Positions 22,307 to 31,414 are shown, counted from the first letter of the stretch. The stretch is 64,000 nucleotides of DNA from Rhodobium gokarnense (GCF_025961475.1 NZ_JAOQNS010000014.1:1-64000); one strand, 5' to 3'. A program made the numbers and translations. The notes: generated from the sequence alone by a model not told the origin.

Positions 22307-23330
22307 AGTCAGGGCAACGCCCGTGGGTTTGCGCCAAGCTAGCAAGCCGCCTTATTCCCTCGTATGGGCTCAGCGAGCTACAGAGGGCACATAGTGGTCA
22401 GGCAGACGCTCCGGGGCGCCGATCCTGTCTGCTGAAGTAGAAAGAGCCCCGGAAGTATTTCTGCCAAGGGCTGGTTTCCCAGCCAACGCAAAGCAAGGAT
22501 ATGGGCGATAGCCGGCGGCCTTGCGTTGTAGAACATGAGCACCGGCGAGGACACGAGTAATAGACGCCTCCTCGGCTTGGTCGCGACAGGTGGTCTAAGG
22601 TTCGACGCGCACTACTGTTATGGAAGGCAGCGAGCCTGGATCCAGAGGGTTAGAGACCCTGTGTTCATGCAATCCCGCGTAGCTGGTGCGCCAGCGGAGG
22701 CGCCATCGAGTCGTGAAACCTGGCGCCTCCGCAAAAGTAGTGGCAAACGATGCTGTCGCAGAAGCGCGTTTGCTGATATGATACTGCGATGCTTCACGGT
22801 TGCAGCAGGGCCGTGACTAAGACAAGGCTGGTCGCCCAAGCGACCGGTTTAGCCGCTGCCAAATTCGCCCATCAGGGCAACGGAATCGATGCTGCGGCGT
22901 GGAAAGCAGACACGTGTCGGCCCGTAGAGCCCGGCGTTGAAATAGCTGGGAACGGGTGACGACGCGCTGGACGACATGCGCATAGATCCAGTGAGCCGGG
23001 GTAGCGTCCGGTCAGCATCGACACTAATCGGCGCGTGTCATCATTGCCCGAAAATCTTGACCCACTCAGGAGAACGGCTTGGCCGTAGCCATTGTGGCGT
23101 AGGGTATTGGGGTGCGCGCCGACCCTATCGACGCTGTGACACGGTGATTTCTGCTTGCCGTAGGGCGTGGTCGGAAGTCTTACCACGGACCGCATTGCGG
23201 GGGTTCAGCAGGCCCCGCCAGCGTCGACAAATACCCGCCAAGGTCTCCAATTCAGTTTGGAGATGACACCGCCCCACGACGCGTTTGGTTTCCTAGGCCT
23301 TCGTGCGTCGGGGTGGCGGCTCTTCAGGAG
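22307..23330 (+). ncRNA. Candidate giant structured RNA (GOLLD/ROOL-like)
   Basis: About 1 kb follows the tRNA without any protein-like reading frame, yet it is dense in perfect helices: GGGC/GCCC (22312-22322), GGCTGG/CCAGCC (22469-22484), AACGC..AAGG with CCTTGCGTT (22485-22527), an 11-bp stem (22694-22704 with 22722-22732), GCAAACG/CGTTTGC (22743-22773), GGTCGC/GCGACC (22830-22845), a two-step hairpin (22921-22956), GCGGGG/CCCCGC (23197-23218), TCTCCAA/TTGGAGA (23244-23263) and a terminal stem (23269-23319). The 11-mer TCAGGGCAACG occurs twice. Large phage RNAs such as GOLLD and ROOL often sit beside tRNAs. Exact family, boundaries and expression are not established. Confidence 0.62.
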
Positions 23331-23335
23331 GCTCT

Positions 23336-23566
23336 ATGACATTTCTCGAATTCAAAGCATGGTTCGACGGCTTCTGCGAGGGCATTGAAGGTGCGCCGAA
23401 TACTGAGCAGTGGAAGCGGATCTGCGAGAAGTTCGGCGAAGTCCACGAACCGCTGCCGGGGCCTTGCCCTCAACCTTATCGCTTTGTGCCTGGGGACATG
23501 TCCCCGTTTGGGCCGCCGTACGAAATCACCTGCTCACTGCCCGCGTTCAATCTTGATCTGAACTGA
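23336..23566 (+). CDS. Small phage protein preceding terminase, 76 residues
   Basis: Starts MTFLEFKAWFDGFCEGIEGA at ATG 23336 behind GGAGG, directly after the structured RNA. The aromatic/acidic N-terminus (FKAWFDGF) recurs in small proteins before terminase genes of alphaproteobacterial phages. The role is unknown. The following 149 bases hold a two-level hairpin (23598-23646) and no gene. Confidence 0.65.
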   Translation: MTFLEFKAWFDGFCEGIEGAPNTEQWKRICEKFGEVHEPLPGPCPQPYRFVPGDMSPFGPPYEITCSLPAFNLDLN

Positions 23567-23715
23567 CTTGCGGCCCTGTGCCGCTCTGTCCACCGTAGGG
23601 GCGTGGAGCCGCGCCGGTCTAGCGGCAGTTTCGTCTTCTGCGCCCCTCGCAAGTCTGACCGGGGAGCGGTGGCGCCCATCTTTGAAAAGTCGGAAACAAT
23701 CAAAGAAATCAAAAG

Positions 23716-24096
23716 ATGCCGCGTGGTGGAACCAGACAGGGTGCCGGACGAAAGCCAGGCAAGGTGAGCGCGGCCAAGCGCCAACTATCGGAAAAGGCAC
23801 GCGGTCTCGCCGATGGCGCCCTGAAGACGCTGAACGATATCCACAAGGATCGAAAAGCGCCTCACAGCGCGCGGGTGTCTGCCGCGACGGCAATCCTGGA
23901 TCGCGCCTATGGCCGCCCCCCGCAATCGCTGGAGCACACCGGCAAGGACGGCGCACCCCTCGCATTCGTGGATCTGACCAAAGCAACGGATGACCAGCTC
24001 TCGGCACTCGAATCTTTCTTCGGCCCGCTTGCCGGATCCGGCGACGATGCTGAAGGCGATCCGACAGGAGAGGGAAAGGCGCCGACTCGAGGCTGA
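23716..24096 (+). CDS. Terminase small-subunit-like protein
   Basis: A 126-residue protein. The basic N-terminus (MPRGGTRQGAGRKPGKVSAA) is typical of small-subunit-like and DUF5681 phage proteins. A helical domain (ARVSAATAILDRAYGRPPQS) and an acidic tail follow. It lies immediately upstream of, and overlaps, the large terminase gene. It would recognise the packaging site. Confidence 0.7.
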   Translation: MPRGGTRQGAGRKPGKVSAAKRQLSEKARGLADGALKTLNDIHKDRKAPHSARVSAATAILDRAYGRPPQSLEHTGKDGAPLAFVDLTKATDDQLSALESFFGPLAGSGDDAEGDPTGEGKAPTRG

Positions 24097-25525
24097 GCGT
24101 GAGCGCATTGCCAAGGATGCGGAGCGCATCCGGGCAAGATGCGCGACGCTCGCGGGTTTCGTCCGGGAGGCGTGGCATGTCCTCCACCCGGCCATCGATT
24201 ACGTCCATGGCTGGCACATCGACGCGATATGCGACCATCTCGAGGCGGTCACCAGGGGGGGCATCACCCGGCTGCTGATCAATGTGCCGCCCGGCACGAT
24301 GAAGTCGTTGCTGGTGTCAACGTTCTGGCCGGCATGGGAGTGGACGAAAGAGCCGTCGCGATCGTATCTGACGACCTCCTATTCGGAGGGCTATGCGAAG
24401 CGCGACGCGCGCCGTATGCGCGATCTGGTGGAATCTGAGTGGTATCAGTCGCTATGGGGTGACCGGGTTACCCTGTCCCGCAAGGCGGAAATCAGTTTCG
24501 AGAACACGGCCCGTGGGTATCGTGAGGGCAAGGCGTTTGCGTCCCTGACTGGTGGCCGGGCGGATCGGCTGATCATCGACGATCCGCACTCGACCGAAAC
24601 AGCAGAGAGCCCGGCCGAACGGGAGACGACGGCCCGGATTTTCCGGGAGTCGGTGCCGTCGCGGCTGAATGATCCGGCGCGGTCGGCGATCATCATCATC
24701 ATGCAGCGGCTGCATGAGGCCGATGTTTCCGGGCAGGCGATATCGCTGAAGCTTGGATATGAGCATCTGATGCTGCCGATGGAGTTCGAGCCGGAACGCC
24801 GGTGTCGGACGTCGATCGGGTTTCAGGATCCGCGACAGTCAAGCGGGGAGCTTCTGTTCCCCGAAAGGTTCTCGCGTGAGGTCGTTGAGCGCGACAAGGT
24901 GCCGATGGGCTCCTACGCCGTCGCAGGCCAGTTTCAGCAGCGCCCGGTGCCGCGCGAGGGAGGCATGTTCAAGCGGTCCTGGTTCGATGGTCAGTTCATC
25001 GGCGCGCCCCCGGCCGGCACCAGATGGGTTAGGCATTGGGACCTTGCCGCGACGAAGAAGAAGACGGCGGCGCGCACGGCCGGGGTGAAGATCGGCAGGG
25101 CCCCGGATGGGTCTTTCATCGTCGGCCATGCGGTGACGACGCAGGATGAAGGCAACGCTGTCCGCAAGTTGATCAAGGCGACGGCCGAGGTGGACGGAAA
25201 ATCTCCGCTGATCAGCCTTCCGCAGGATCCTGGTCAGGCCGGCAAGGTGCAGGCCAAGGACATGGTTGCGATGCTCGCCGGCTGGACGGTCAAGGCCGAG
25301 CCGGAAACCGGCGACAAGGTGACGAGGGCTGAGCCGTTCGCGGCCCAGTGCGAGGCCGGGAACGTCTACATCGTCAGGGGCGAGTGGAACGAATCCTATC
25401 TTGACGAGCTGTGCCTGTTTCCGGGCGGGCAGTTCAAGGATCAGGTTGACGCGTCGTCGGGCGCATTCGGAAAACTTTTGGACAAGCGGGGCGGCGGGTC
25501 GGTGTCGTTGGGCGGATTTTACTGA
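24047..25525 (+). CDS. Terminase large subunit
   Basis: A 492-residue packaging motor starting at ATG 24047, overlapping the previous gene by 50 bases; an ORF extension to 23990 is shadow-like. The ATPase has a deviant Walker A NVPPGTMKS (79-87) and Walker B RLIIDDP (174-180). The C-terminal RNase H-type nuclease region begins around RHWDLAATKK, giving the first acidic residue. It cuts concatemeric DNA and drives it into the prohead. Confidence 0.93.
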   Translation: MLKAIRQERERRRLEAERERIAKDAERIRARCATLAGFVREAWHVLHPAIDYVHGWHIDAICDHLEAVTRGGITRLLINVPPGTMKSLLVSTFWPAWEWTKEPSRSYLTTSYSEGYAKRDARRMRDLVESEWYQSLWGDRVTLSRKAEISFENTARGYREGKAFASLTGGRADRLIIDDPHSTETAESPAERETTARIFRESVPSRLNDPARSAIIIIMQRLHEADVSGQAISLKLGYEHLMLPMEFEPERRCRTSIGFQDPRQSSGELLFPERFSREVVERDKVPMGSYAVAGQFQQRPVPREGGMFKRSWFDGQFIGAPPAGTRWVRHWDLAATKKKTAARTAGVKIGRAPDGSFIVGHAVTTQDEGNAVRKLIKATAEVDGKSPLISLPQDPGQAGKVQAKDMVAMLAGWTVKAEPETGDKVTRAEPFAAQCEAGNVYIVRGEWNESYLDELCLFPGGQFKDQVDASSGAFGKLLDKRGGGSVSLGGFY

Positions 25526-26970
25526 TGACCGAAGACTTTGACATCACCTCGCATCATCCGTCCTATGACGCCTATGCCCCGGATTGGGAGAGGATGCGCG
25601 ACGCCGTAGAGGGCGAGCGCTGCATCAAGGACAAAGGCAAGGCGTATCTGCCGATGAAGTCCGGCATGGTCGCCATGACTGACCTTCAGGCGCGCGATCG
25701 AGCCTATGAGGCATACAAGGCGAGAGCGGAGTTTCCGGAGATCGTCGGACCGACGGTCCGCGGTGCCCTTGGGCTGATTCATTCGAAGGAGTCGACGATC
25801 GAGCTTCCGTCCGGCCTGAAGTCGCTCGAGGAAAAGGCGACGCGGGACGGCCTGACGCTGCAGACCCTGCACCAGAGGGTGACGGCAGAGCTTCTGCGGC
25901 TCGGTCGCTATGGCCTGATGCCTGGCGTGACCGATGCCGGCGAATTCTACATCGCCGGCTACACGGCGGAGAGCGCGATTAACTGGGACGCGCCGACCGG
26001 GACGCTGGAGTATCTGGTCCTTGACGAGAGCGCTGAAGAGCGCGACGTCGTCACGAACAAGTGGTCAAAGGTCTGTCGCTATCTGGAGTGCCAGCGGACG
26101 GCGGAGGCCGGGTTTGAAACCCGCAAGTGGATCGAAAAAGGCAGCGCGGTCGACGGCAAGAAGAAGTTCGAAGTCGAGGCCGATTGGTCTCAAGCGGGAA
26201 CGCGGCGTCGCGATCGCCTCCCCTTCCTGCCCTTCACCTTCATCGATACGATGGACCTGACGCCGGAGCCGGACGATATCCCGCTCTATGGCCTCGCCAA
26301 TCTGGCGTTCCGGGCCTATCGCCTCGACGCCGATTACATGACGGCGATGCATTGGACCAGCGAGCCGCAGCCGTGGATCAGCGGGTGCAGTAGGGATAAC
26401 GCTCCGACAGCAATCGGGGCGTCGAATCTTTGGGTGTTTGAGGACACCGGCGCCAAGGCGGACTTCCTCGAGTTCACAGGTCCTGGCGTCGAAGCGCAGC
26501 GCAAGGCGATCACGGACACGCTCGAGCGCGCGATCATGTTCGGCGCTCAGCTGTTTGCCGACAACAAGCGTACGGCGGAAAGCGGCGAAGCGCTGCGGCT
26601 GCGCCTCGGTAGCCAGACCAGCACGCTCAAGATGGTCTCGGTTCAATCGGCGGCCGGGCTTGAACGGTGCCTGAAGGACGCGGCCCTATGGGCCGGCGCC
26701 AACCCGGACGAAGTGCATGTCGAGCCGAACCTCGACTTCGTCGACCACGAATTGAGCCCGCAGGAAATCCTCGCCATCGTGTCGGCGTGGCAGTCCGGCG
26801 CCTATTCCAAGGTGACGCTGTTCGAGAATCTTCAGCGCGGCGGGGTCATCGATCCCGGGCGGACGCTCGAGGAGGAGCAGCAGTTGATTGATGACGAGGG
26901 GCCGGCGCTTGGTGGGGTGACCGCGCCACCTGAGCCGACACGGACCAATGCTGAGGAGGACGCAGCATGA
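25525..26970 (+). CDS. Portal protein (DUF4055-type)
   Basis: A 481-residue protein whose start shares a base with the terminase stop. It matches the DUF4055 portal pattern: an N-terminal segment ending MKSGMVAMTDLQARDRAYEA, a central PLYGLANLAFRAYRLDAD and a long helix around AITDTLERAIMFGAQLF. The Glu/Pro-rich C-terminus is variable in the family. Twelve copies would form the DNA channel at one capsid vertex. Confidence 0.85.
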   Translation: MTEDFDITSHHPSYDAYAPDWERMRDAVEGERCIKDKGKAYLPMKSGMVAMTDLQARDRAYEAYKARAEFPEIVGPTVRGALGLIHSKESTIELPSGLKSLEEKATRDGLTLQTLHQRVTAELLRLGRYGLMPGVTDAGEFYIAGYTAESAINWDAPTGTLEYLVLDESAEERDVVTNKWSKVCRYLECQRTAEAGFETRKWIEKGSAVDGKKKFEVEADWSQAGTRRRDRLPFLPFTFIDTMDLTPEPDDIPLYGLANLAFRAYRLDADYMTAMHWTSEPQPWISGCSRDNAPTAIGASNLWVFEDTGAKADFLEFTGPGVEAQRKAITDTLERAIMFGAQLFADNKRTAESGEALRLRLGSQTSTLKMVSVQSAAGLERCLKDAALWAGANPDEVHVEPNLDFVDHELSPQEILAIVSAWQSGAYSKVTLFENLQRGGVIDPGRTLEEEQQLIDDEGPALGGVTAPPEPTRTNAEEDAA

Positions 26971-27161
26971 TTGGCAAGATCGTTAGGCGCATGCGTGCCT
27001 GGCATCTGCGACGCCAGCGTACTCTAGCGAGAGAACGGCAGTTGGTTGCAGTTGCCACTGTCATGACGGCGGCGCTTCGCGATGTCCCGTTGACCACGAG
27101 CCATCCAGGCGGCGCTGGAGGCTTTCTCGCCGATATGATGCGCGCCGACGCTGATGCTTGA
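26967..27161 (+). CDS. Small basic phage protein, 64 residues
   Basis: Starts in an ATGA overlap with the portal stop. The N-terminus is strongly basic (VRRMRAWHLRRQRTLARERQ) and the C-terminus neutral with acidic end. It overlaps the next small membrane-protein gene by 8 bases. The role is unknown. Confidence 0.55.
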   Translation: MIGKIVRRMRAWHLRRQRTLARERQLVAVATVMTAALRDVPLTTSHPGGAGGFLADMMRADADA

Positions 27162-27312
27162 TGCCCTTCACGCCGTGTTCTCGTCCTTCTGGGCCTTTAT
27201 GGGCGCACTGGCGCTTGTCGGCGCCGTCGGGTTTTTCGGCGCTGCGTTCATGGCCGTGGTCACGGCTATGGCGCTGAAGCGGCGCTCTGATCCGGATCAT
27301 GCGGGCGGGTGA
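27154..27312 (+). CDS. Small membrane protein, 52 residues
   Basis: Starts MLDALHAVFSSFWAFMGALA; a long hydrophobic stretch is followed by a basic end (ALKRRSDPDHAGG). It is predicted to span the inner membrane once or twice. It fits exactly between overlapping neighbours (TGATG with the next gene). The function is unknown. Confidence 0.55.
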   Translation: MLDALHAVFSSFWAFMGALALVGAVGFFGAAFMAVVTAMALKRRSDPDHAGG

Positions 27313-28388
27313 TGGACACCGCCAGCGAGAAACTGCTCGATGCATCGATCCGCCACCATGTGTTTTTGCAGCGCTATTCGACCGCGACGGCGCGCAAAAT
27401 CGTCGCCTTGTTGAACAAGGCCGATGAAGACCTTGTCGCCAAGATCCAGAAATACGACCCGACCGCGGTCACGGGCGAGTTTTCCCGCAAGCGCCTCGAA
27501 AAAATGCTTGAAGCGATCCGGGCGATCAACCGGGACGCCTATGCCCAGGTCAAGGGCACGCTCAACGCCGAACTGAAGGACTTCGCGGCATACGAGGCCG
27601 GCTTTCAGGCGCGGATGATCGAAAACGCGGTTCCGATCGCGCTCGACATCGTGCAACCGTCGGCGGCGCAACTCTATGCGGCGGTCAATGCGCGGCCGTT
27701 CCAGGGGCGGTTGCTGAAGGAATACTTCTCAGGGCTTGAAGCGGCGGTGCAGGCCCGGCTTCGCGATGCAATTCGGCTCGGCTTTGTCGAGGGTGAGACG
27801 ATTGACCAGATGGTCCGCCGCGTCAGGGGCACGCGGGCCAACCGGTTCAAGGACGGCATTCTCGAGACAAACAGGCGCGGTGCTGAGGCGGTCGTTCGGA
27901 CCGCTGTCAACCACACGGCCACCGTGGCGCGAAACGAGGTCTACAAAGCCAATGAAAGTGTCATCAAGGGGGTTCGTTGGGTGGCGACACTGGACAGCCG
28001 CACGACGCTGATCTGCGCTTCCAGGGACGGCAAAGTCTATCCGGTCGACAGCGGCCCGCGGCCGCCCGCTCATTGGAATTGCCGCTCGACGACAACGCCC
28101 GTTCTGAAATCCTGGAAGGAAATGGGCATCAACCTTCGCGAAGCGCCTGAGGGGACCCGCGCGAGCCTTGACGGCCAGGTGCCGGCGTCAACCACCTATG
28201 GCGAATGGCTCCGCAAGCAGCCAAAGTCGGTACAGGAAGATGTCCTTGGCGTGACGAAGGCAAAGCTGTATCGTGACGGAAAGCTGCCTATCGACCGATT
28301 TGTCGATCGCAAGGGCGAGGAACTGACCCTCGCCGAACTGGCCAGGAAGGAATCCGACGCCTTCCAACGGGCTGGTGTGGAGCTTTAG
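27312..28388 (+). CDS. Mu gpF-like minor head (morphogenesis) protein
   Basis: A 358-residue protein from ATG 27312 (GTG one codon earlier is the alternative). The diagnostic segment is WVATLDSRTTLICASRDGKV, followed by PPAHWNCRSTTTPVL, the conserved C-terminal region of SPP1 gp7/Mu gpF head proteins. It binds the portal and helps capsid assembly and DNA ejection. The position right after the portal is canonical. Confidence 0.85.
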   Translation: MDTASEKLLDASIRHHVFLQRYSTATARKIVALLNKADEDLVAKIQKYDPTAVTGEFSRKRLEKMLEAIRAINRDAYAQVKGTLNAELKDFAAYEAGFQARMIENAVPIALDIVQPSAAQLYAAVNARPFQGRLLKEYFSGLEAAVQARLRDAIRLGFVEGETIDQMVRRVRGTRANRFKDGILETNRRGAEAVVRTAVNHTATVARNEVYKANESVIKGVRWVATLDSRTTLICASRDGKVYPVDSGPRPPAHWNCRSTTTPVLKSWKEMGINLREAPEGTRASLDGQVPASTTYGEWLRKQPKSVQEDVLGVTKAKLYRDGKLPIDRFVDRKGEELTLAELARKESDAFQRAGVEL

Positions 28389-28400
28389 GGAGGGCCGGCT

Positions 28401-28718
28401 TTGGACAGCGAAGAGCAGAAGGCCGCCAAGATACTTGGCGAAATGCTGACGTCATCGATGTTGGCCGCGTATGAGAAGGGGCGGCTACAGCCATACGCTT
28501 GGGAGCGCCAAGGTTTGCAGTGGCTCTTGCGCTTTCGTGAACGCAATCCTGGGGTGAGCGTTGGAAACGACTGGATCCGTGATTTCATTGATCTGAACGC
28601 CAAAGTGATTCAGATCGACGACGCCAAGATGAACTTCGATCTTCGGTCAAAGTACCGGTCCGCCCAGCGGCCGGACGACGGCGCCGACGCCGTTGCTGCA
28701 TGGGGAGGCGGGCTGTGA
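28401..28718 (+). CDS. Hypothetical protein, 105 residues, TTG start
   Basis: Starts at TTG behind GGGAGG. The protein is helical (EEQKAAKILGEMLTSSMLAA) with aromatic residues in the middle. Its stop overlaps the next GTG start (GTGA). It lies in the head-gene cluster; no family was recognised. Confidence 0.6.
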   Translation: MDSEEQKAAKILGEMLTSSMLAAYEKGRLQPYAWERQGLQWLLRFRERNPGVSVGNDWIRDFIDLNAKVIQIDDAKMNFDLRSKYRSAQRPDDGADAVAAWGGGL

Positions 28719-28930
28719 GCGAGTCTGGAGATGACTCGCTGCCGCGTGTTCGCAAAATCGATGGAGCCTCGTTTTGGGGTGAACCGATCATGGAGATGGA
28801 TCGGGAGCGCCTGTTGGACGTAATCGAAAGCCTGGCTGAGCGGATTGACGAAATGCAATCGTCCTCCCTCGATATGGTCATGATGGGCACCAAGGCGACC
28901 GGCTCGTGGCCGCCGCCTCATGGCCGATGA
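28715..28930 (+). CDS. Hypothetical protein, 71 residues, GTG start
   Basis: A GTGA overlap with the preceding stop supports the start. The middle is an acidic amphipathic helix (EMDRERLLDVIESLAERIDE) suggestive of an oligomerising segment. It ends in a Pro-rich tail and overlaps the next gene by 11 bases. Confidence 0.55.
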   Translation: MSESGDDSLPRVRKIDGASFWGEPIMEMDRERLLDVIESLAERIDEMQSSSLDMVMMGTKATGSWPPPHGR

Positions 28931-29171
28931 TCCCCAGCGATTCCGGGTCATAAAAGGCGGCGAAAGGCCGAAGAGACACCGCGCCCGCAAGCGCGGTGAA
29001 GCCGAGGTTCTAACCTGCTACGTCTGCGAGCAGGATACCGGCGTCGCGACGGCGCTCACAATCGAGATGAAGCAGGGCCGCATGGTCGCCGATGGAAAGC
29101 CTCAAGGCGGTTCCAAGGTGATCTACTGCGCCCATTGCCTGTCCCGCGGAAAGCTGACCAGGCTTCTGTAG
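28920..29171 (+). CDS. Small zinc-ribbon-like protein
   Basis: An 83-residue protein with a basic N-terminus (GGERPKRHRARKRGEAEV) and two CxxC knuckles (CYVC and CAHC). This is a likely zinc ribbon. It lies before the scaffold gene; the role is unknown. The following 120-base leader contains a GGCC-GAT-GGCC hairpin (29259-29269). Confidence 0.6.
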   Translation: MADDPQRFRVIKGGERPKRHRARKRGEAEVLTCYVCEQDTGVATALTIEMKQGRMVADGKPQGGSKVIYCAHCLSRGKLTRLL

Positions 29172-29291
29172 TTCAACGCATCGCTGTTTCTGCCTAACCC
29201 CGCGCCGCAAGGGAGCGCCGCGGGCCGGATGCGTGCATCTAAGCCACCAAACCAGACCGGCCGATGGCCGCCAACGAAAGGAGATCGCCCG

Positions 29292-30143
29292 ATGGGCGTC
29301 AAGGCAATCCTGTCCTCCGAGCAGTTCGAAGAGCTGACGGACGACAACATCAAAGACCTCTACAGGCAGAACGACGGCAAGTACGTGCTGGACGTGGAGG
29401 GCATCGACAACCACCCGAAGGTGGCCACGCTCAAGACCGCGCACGAGCGCTCGAAACGCAGCGTCAAGGCGCTCCGGGATGCCGCCCATGGCCGGGAGGT
29501 CGACGAGACCGCCATCGACGACGACCAGACCAAGGCTGCGCTCGAGAAGATGCGGTCGCGGTATTCCTTCCTGCCTGAGGACTTTGACCAGGACGCGTTC
29601 GACGCGCTCCAGGAAGCGGCCAAGGGCAAGGGCGGGCAGCCGACGGAAGAGCAGCTTGCGCAGATGCGCGAAAAGCTTACCGAAAAGCTCGAGAAGAAGT
29701 ACGCGGATCGCCACGCGGCTGAAATCGAACCGCTGAAGGCCGAAGGCGAAGAGCTGAAGGGCGCGATCAACCGCTACATAGTCGACGGCGGCCTCGCTGC
29801 CGCCATGGACGCGGCGGACATCGACCCGAAGCACAAGGGCGTGCTGCTTCCGTACCTCAAGACCCGCGGCAAGATCCGCGTCGAGCGCGACGATGACGGC
29901 AACCGCACCGCCGTCGTCGAAACCGACATGGGCAACGTCGCCCTCAAGGAATGGGTCAGCGAGTTCGCCGGCACCGACGAGGGCAAGCAGTACGTCGCCA
30001 AGCCGACCGGGCCGGATCCGCGCGGCAACAACGGCGGGCGCGCAAGCGGCAAGACCATCTCTCGGGCAAAGTTCGACGCGATGGGTCAGTCCGAACGCGC
30101 AAAAGCGATCAAGGACGGCATGAAAGTCGTCGATCAGGCGTAA
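29292..30143 (+). CDS. Capsid scaffolding protein
   Basis: A 283-residue protein starting at ATG 29292 behind AAAGGAGA. It is helical, Lys/Glu-rich, with a long coiled coil (EEQLAQMREKLTEKLEKKYA) and a charged C-terminus, matching phage scaffold/GP20-like proteins. Placement immediately before the major capsid gene supports the call. It would guide coat assembly and then leave the prohead. Confidence 0.78.
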   Translation: MGVKAILSSEQFEELTDDNIKDLYRQNDGKYVLDVEGIDNHPKVATLKTAHERSKRSVKALRDAAHGREVDETAIDDDQTKAALEKMRSRYSFLPEDFDQDAFDALQEAAKGKGGQPTEEQLAQMREKLTEKLEKKYADRHAAEIEPLKAEGEELKGAINRYIVDGGLAAAMDAADIDPKHKGVLLPYLKTRGKIRVERDDDGNRTAVVETDMGNVALKEWVSEFAGTDEGKQYVAKPTGPDPRGNNGGRASGKTISRAKFDAMGQSERAKAIKDGMKVVDQA

Positions 30144-30159
30144 GCCTCACGTCAATACC

Positions 30160-30193
30160 GCGCCCGATGGGCGCTACCCTCCGGCCGATGGCC
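30160..30193 (+). promoter_or_regulatory. Two small GAT-loop hairpins in the capsid gene leader
   Basis: GCGCCC-GAT-GGGCGC (30160-30174) and GGCC-GAT-GGCC (30183-30193) lie between the scaffold stop and the capsid gene. The second matches the hairpin before the scaffold gene. They may stabilise or process late mRNA. Confidence 0.45.
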
Positions 30194-30232
30194 TCCCAAA
30201 CCTCACCATCCTGATTTGAAAAGGAGGCCACC

Positions 30233-31414
30233 ATGGCCAACGTCCTCACGGACCTGGCTGCCGATATCTACAAGGCAGCCGAAATTGTCGGTCGGAATGT
30301 CGTCGGTTACATCCCGTCCGTCATGATCAACGCCGGCTCGGAAGCCGCGGCGCAGGGCGACACCGTTCGCTCCTTCACCACCGCCGAGCCTACGCTCAAC
30401 ACCTCTGTCACGCCGTCCATGACCATCCCGGAAGGCGACGATCAGACCGTGTCGAGCAAGACGCTCGTGCTCAACAGCGTCGCCAACGTGCAGATCCCGT
30501 GGACCGGTGAAGACATCAAGCATGTCAACAACGGTTCCGGCTACGAGACCATCTACGGTCACCAGATCCAGCGCGCCTTCAACAAGATCACCAACCAGAT
30601 CGAGGCGTCGGTCGCAGCGGAGGCGTATAAAAACGCGTCCCGCGCCGTCGGCACCGCCGGCACGACCCCGTTCGCGTCGAATTTCGACCTGGTCGCTGAG
30701 GCGCGTCAGATCCTGGTCGACAACGGCATGCCCGTCGATGACGGCGAGCTGTCGCTGATCCTGAGCACCACAGCCGGTACCAAGCTCCGCAACCTTGCGC
30801 AGCTTCAGAAGGCCAACGAGTCCGGTGGCGACGAGCTTCTTCGCCAGGGCGTTCTGCTCGACCTGCAGGGCGCAATGATGAAGGAATCCGCCCAGGCGCA
30901 GTCGCACACCCGCGGCACCGCGTATGGCTCGTCCCCGGCCTATCTGACCGACACCGCCGGCCTGTCGCCGACGACCTATGCGGTCGGGTCGACCACGATC
31001 CACCTCGATACCGGCGCCGGCACCCACGTCGCCGGTGACGTGATCACCTTCTCCGGCGATTCCAACAACTACGTCATCGGCACCGGGTCGGCTTCGAGCG
31101 GCGACAAGGACATCGTCCTGAACGGTCCTGGCCTTCGCGAAACCCTCGCCGATGGCGTCACGGCGACGATTGCCAACAGCTACACGGCGAACGTCATGTT
31201 GCACCGCTCCGCCATGGAGCTCGCCATGCGGCCGATGGCCGAACCGCCGGGCGGCGATGCCGCTGTCGACCGCATGGTCGTGCAGGACGACCACTCCGGC
31301 CTGGTGTTCATGATCTCGGTCTACAAGGGCTACAAGAAGGCGATGTTCGACATCACCACGCTCTATCAGGCCAAGGCCTGGAACGACGAGGCCATCGCGC
31401 TGGTTCTCGGCTGA
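30233..31414 (+). CDS. Major capsid protein, P22 coat-like
   Basis: A 393-residue protein behind AAAAGGAGG. The N-terminus (MANVLTDLAADIYKAAEIVG) and the segment VNNGSGYETIYGHQIQRAFN follow the P22 gp5-like coat family. A Gly/Thr-rich insertion around residues 230-300 (TGAGTHVAGDVITFSGDSNN) would form the extra surface domain. It builds the icosahedral head. Confidence 0.82.
   Translation: MANVLTDLAADIYKAAEIVGRNVVGYIPSVMINAGSEAAAQGDTVRSFTTAEPTLNTSVTPSMTIPEGDDQTVSSKTLVLNSVANVQIPWTGEDIKHVNNGSGYETIYGHQIQRAFNKITNQIEASVAAEAYKNASRAVGTAGTTPFASNFDLVAEARQILVDNGMPVDDGELSLILSTTAGTKLRNLAQLQKANESGGDELLRQGVLLDLQGAMMKESAQAQSHTRGTAYGSSPAYLTDTAGLSPTTYAVGSTTIHLDTGAGTHVAGDVITFSGDSNNYVIGTGSASSGDKDIVLNGPGLRETLADGVTATIANSYTANVMLHRSAMELAMRPMAEPPGGDAAVDRMVVQDDHSGLVFMISVYKGYKKAMFDITTLYQAKAWNDEAIALVLG

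Noticed and set aside
22307-23330. RNase P, tmRNA or a group I intron as the identity of the 1-kb region
   Set aside because: I could not find the RNase P core, a tmRNA tag frame with its tRNA-like ends, or split tRNA halves. The tRNA next to it is complete.
22535-23388. Short ORFs within the structured region, up to about 107 codons
   Set aside because: Compositions are irregular, no ribosome-binding sites fit, and they cross predicted helices. They do not look like proteins.
23990-24046. Extended N-terminus of the large terminase
   Set aside because: The extra 19 residues are Ser/Arg-rich, read through the small-subunit-like gene, and do not look like terminase sequence.
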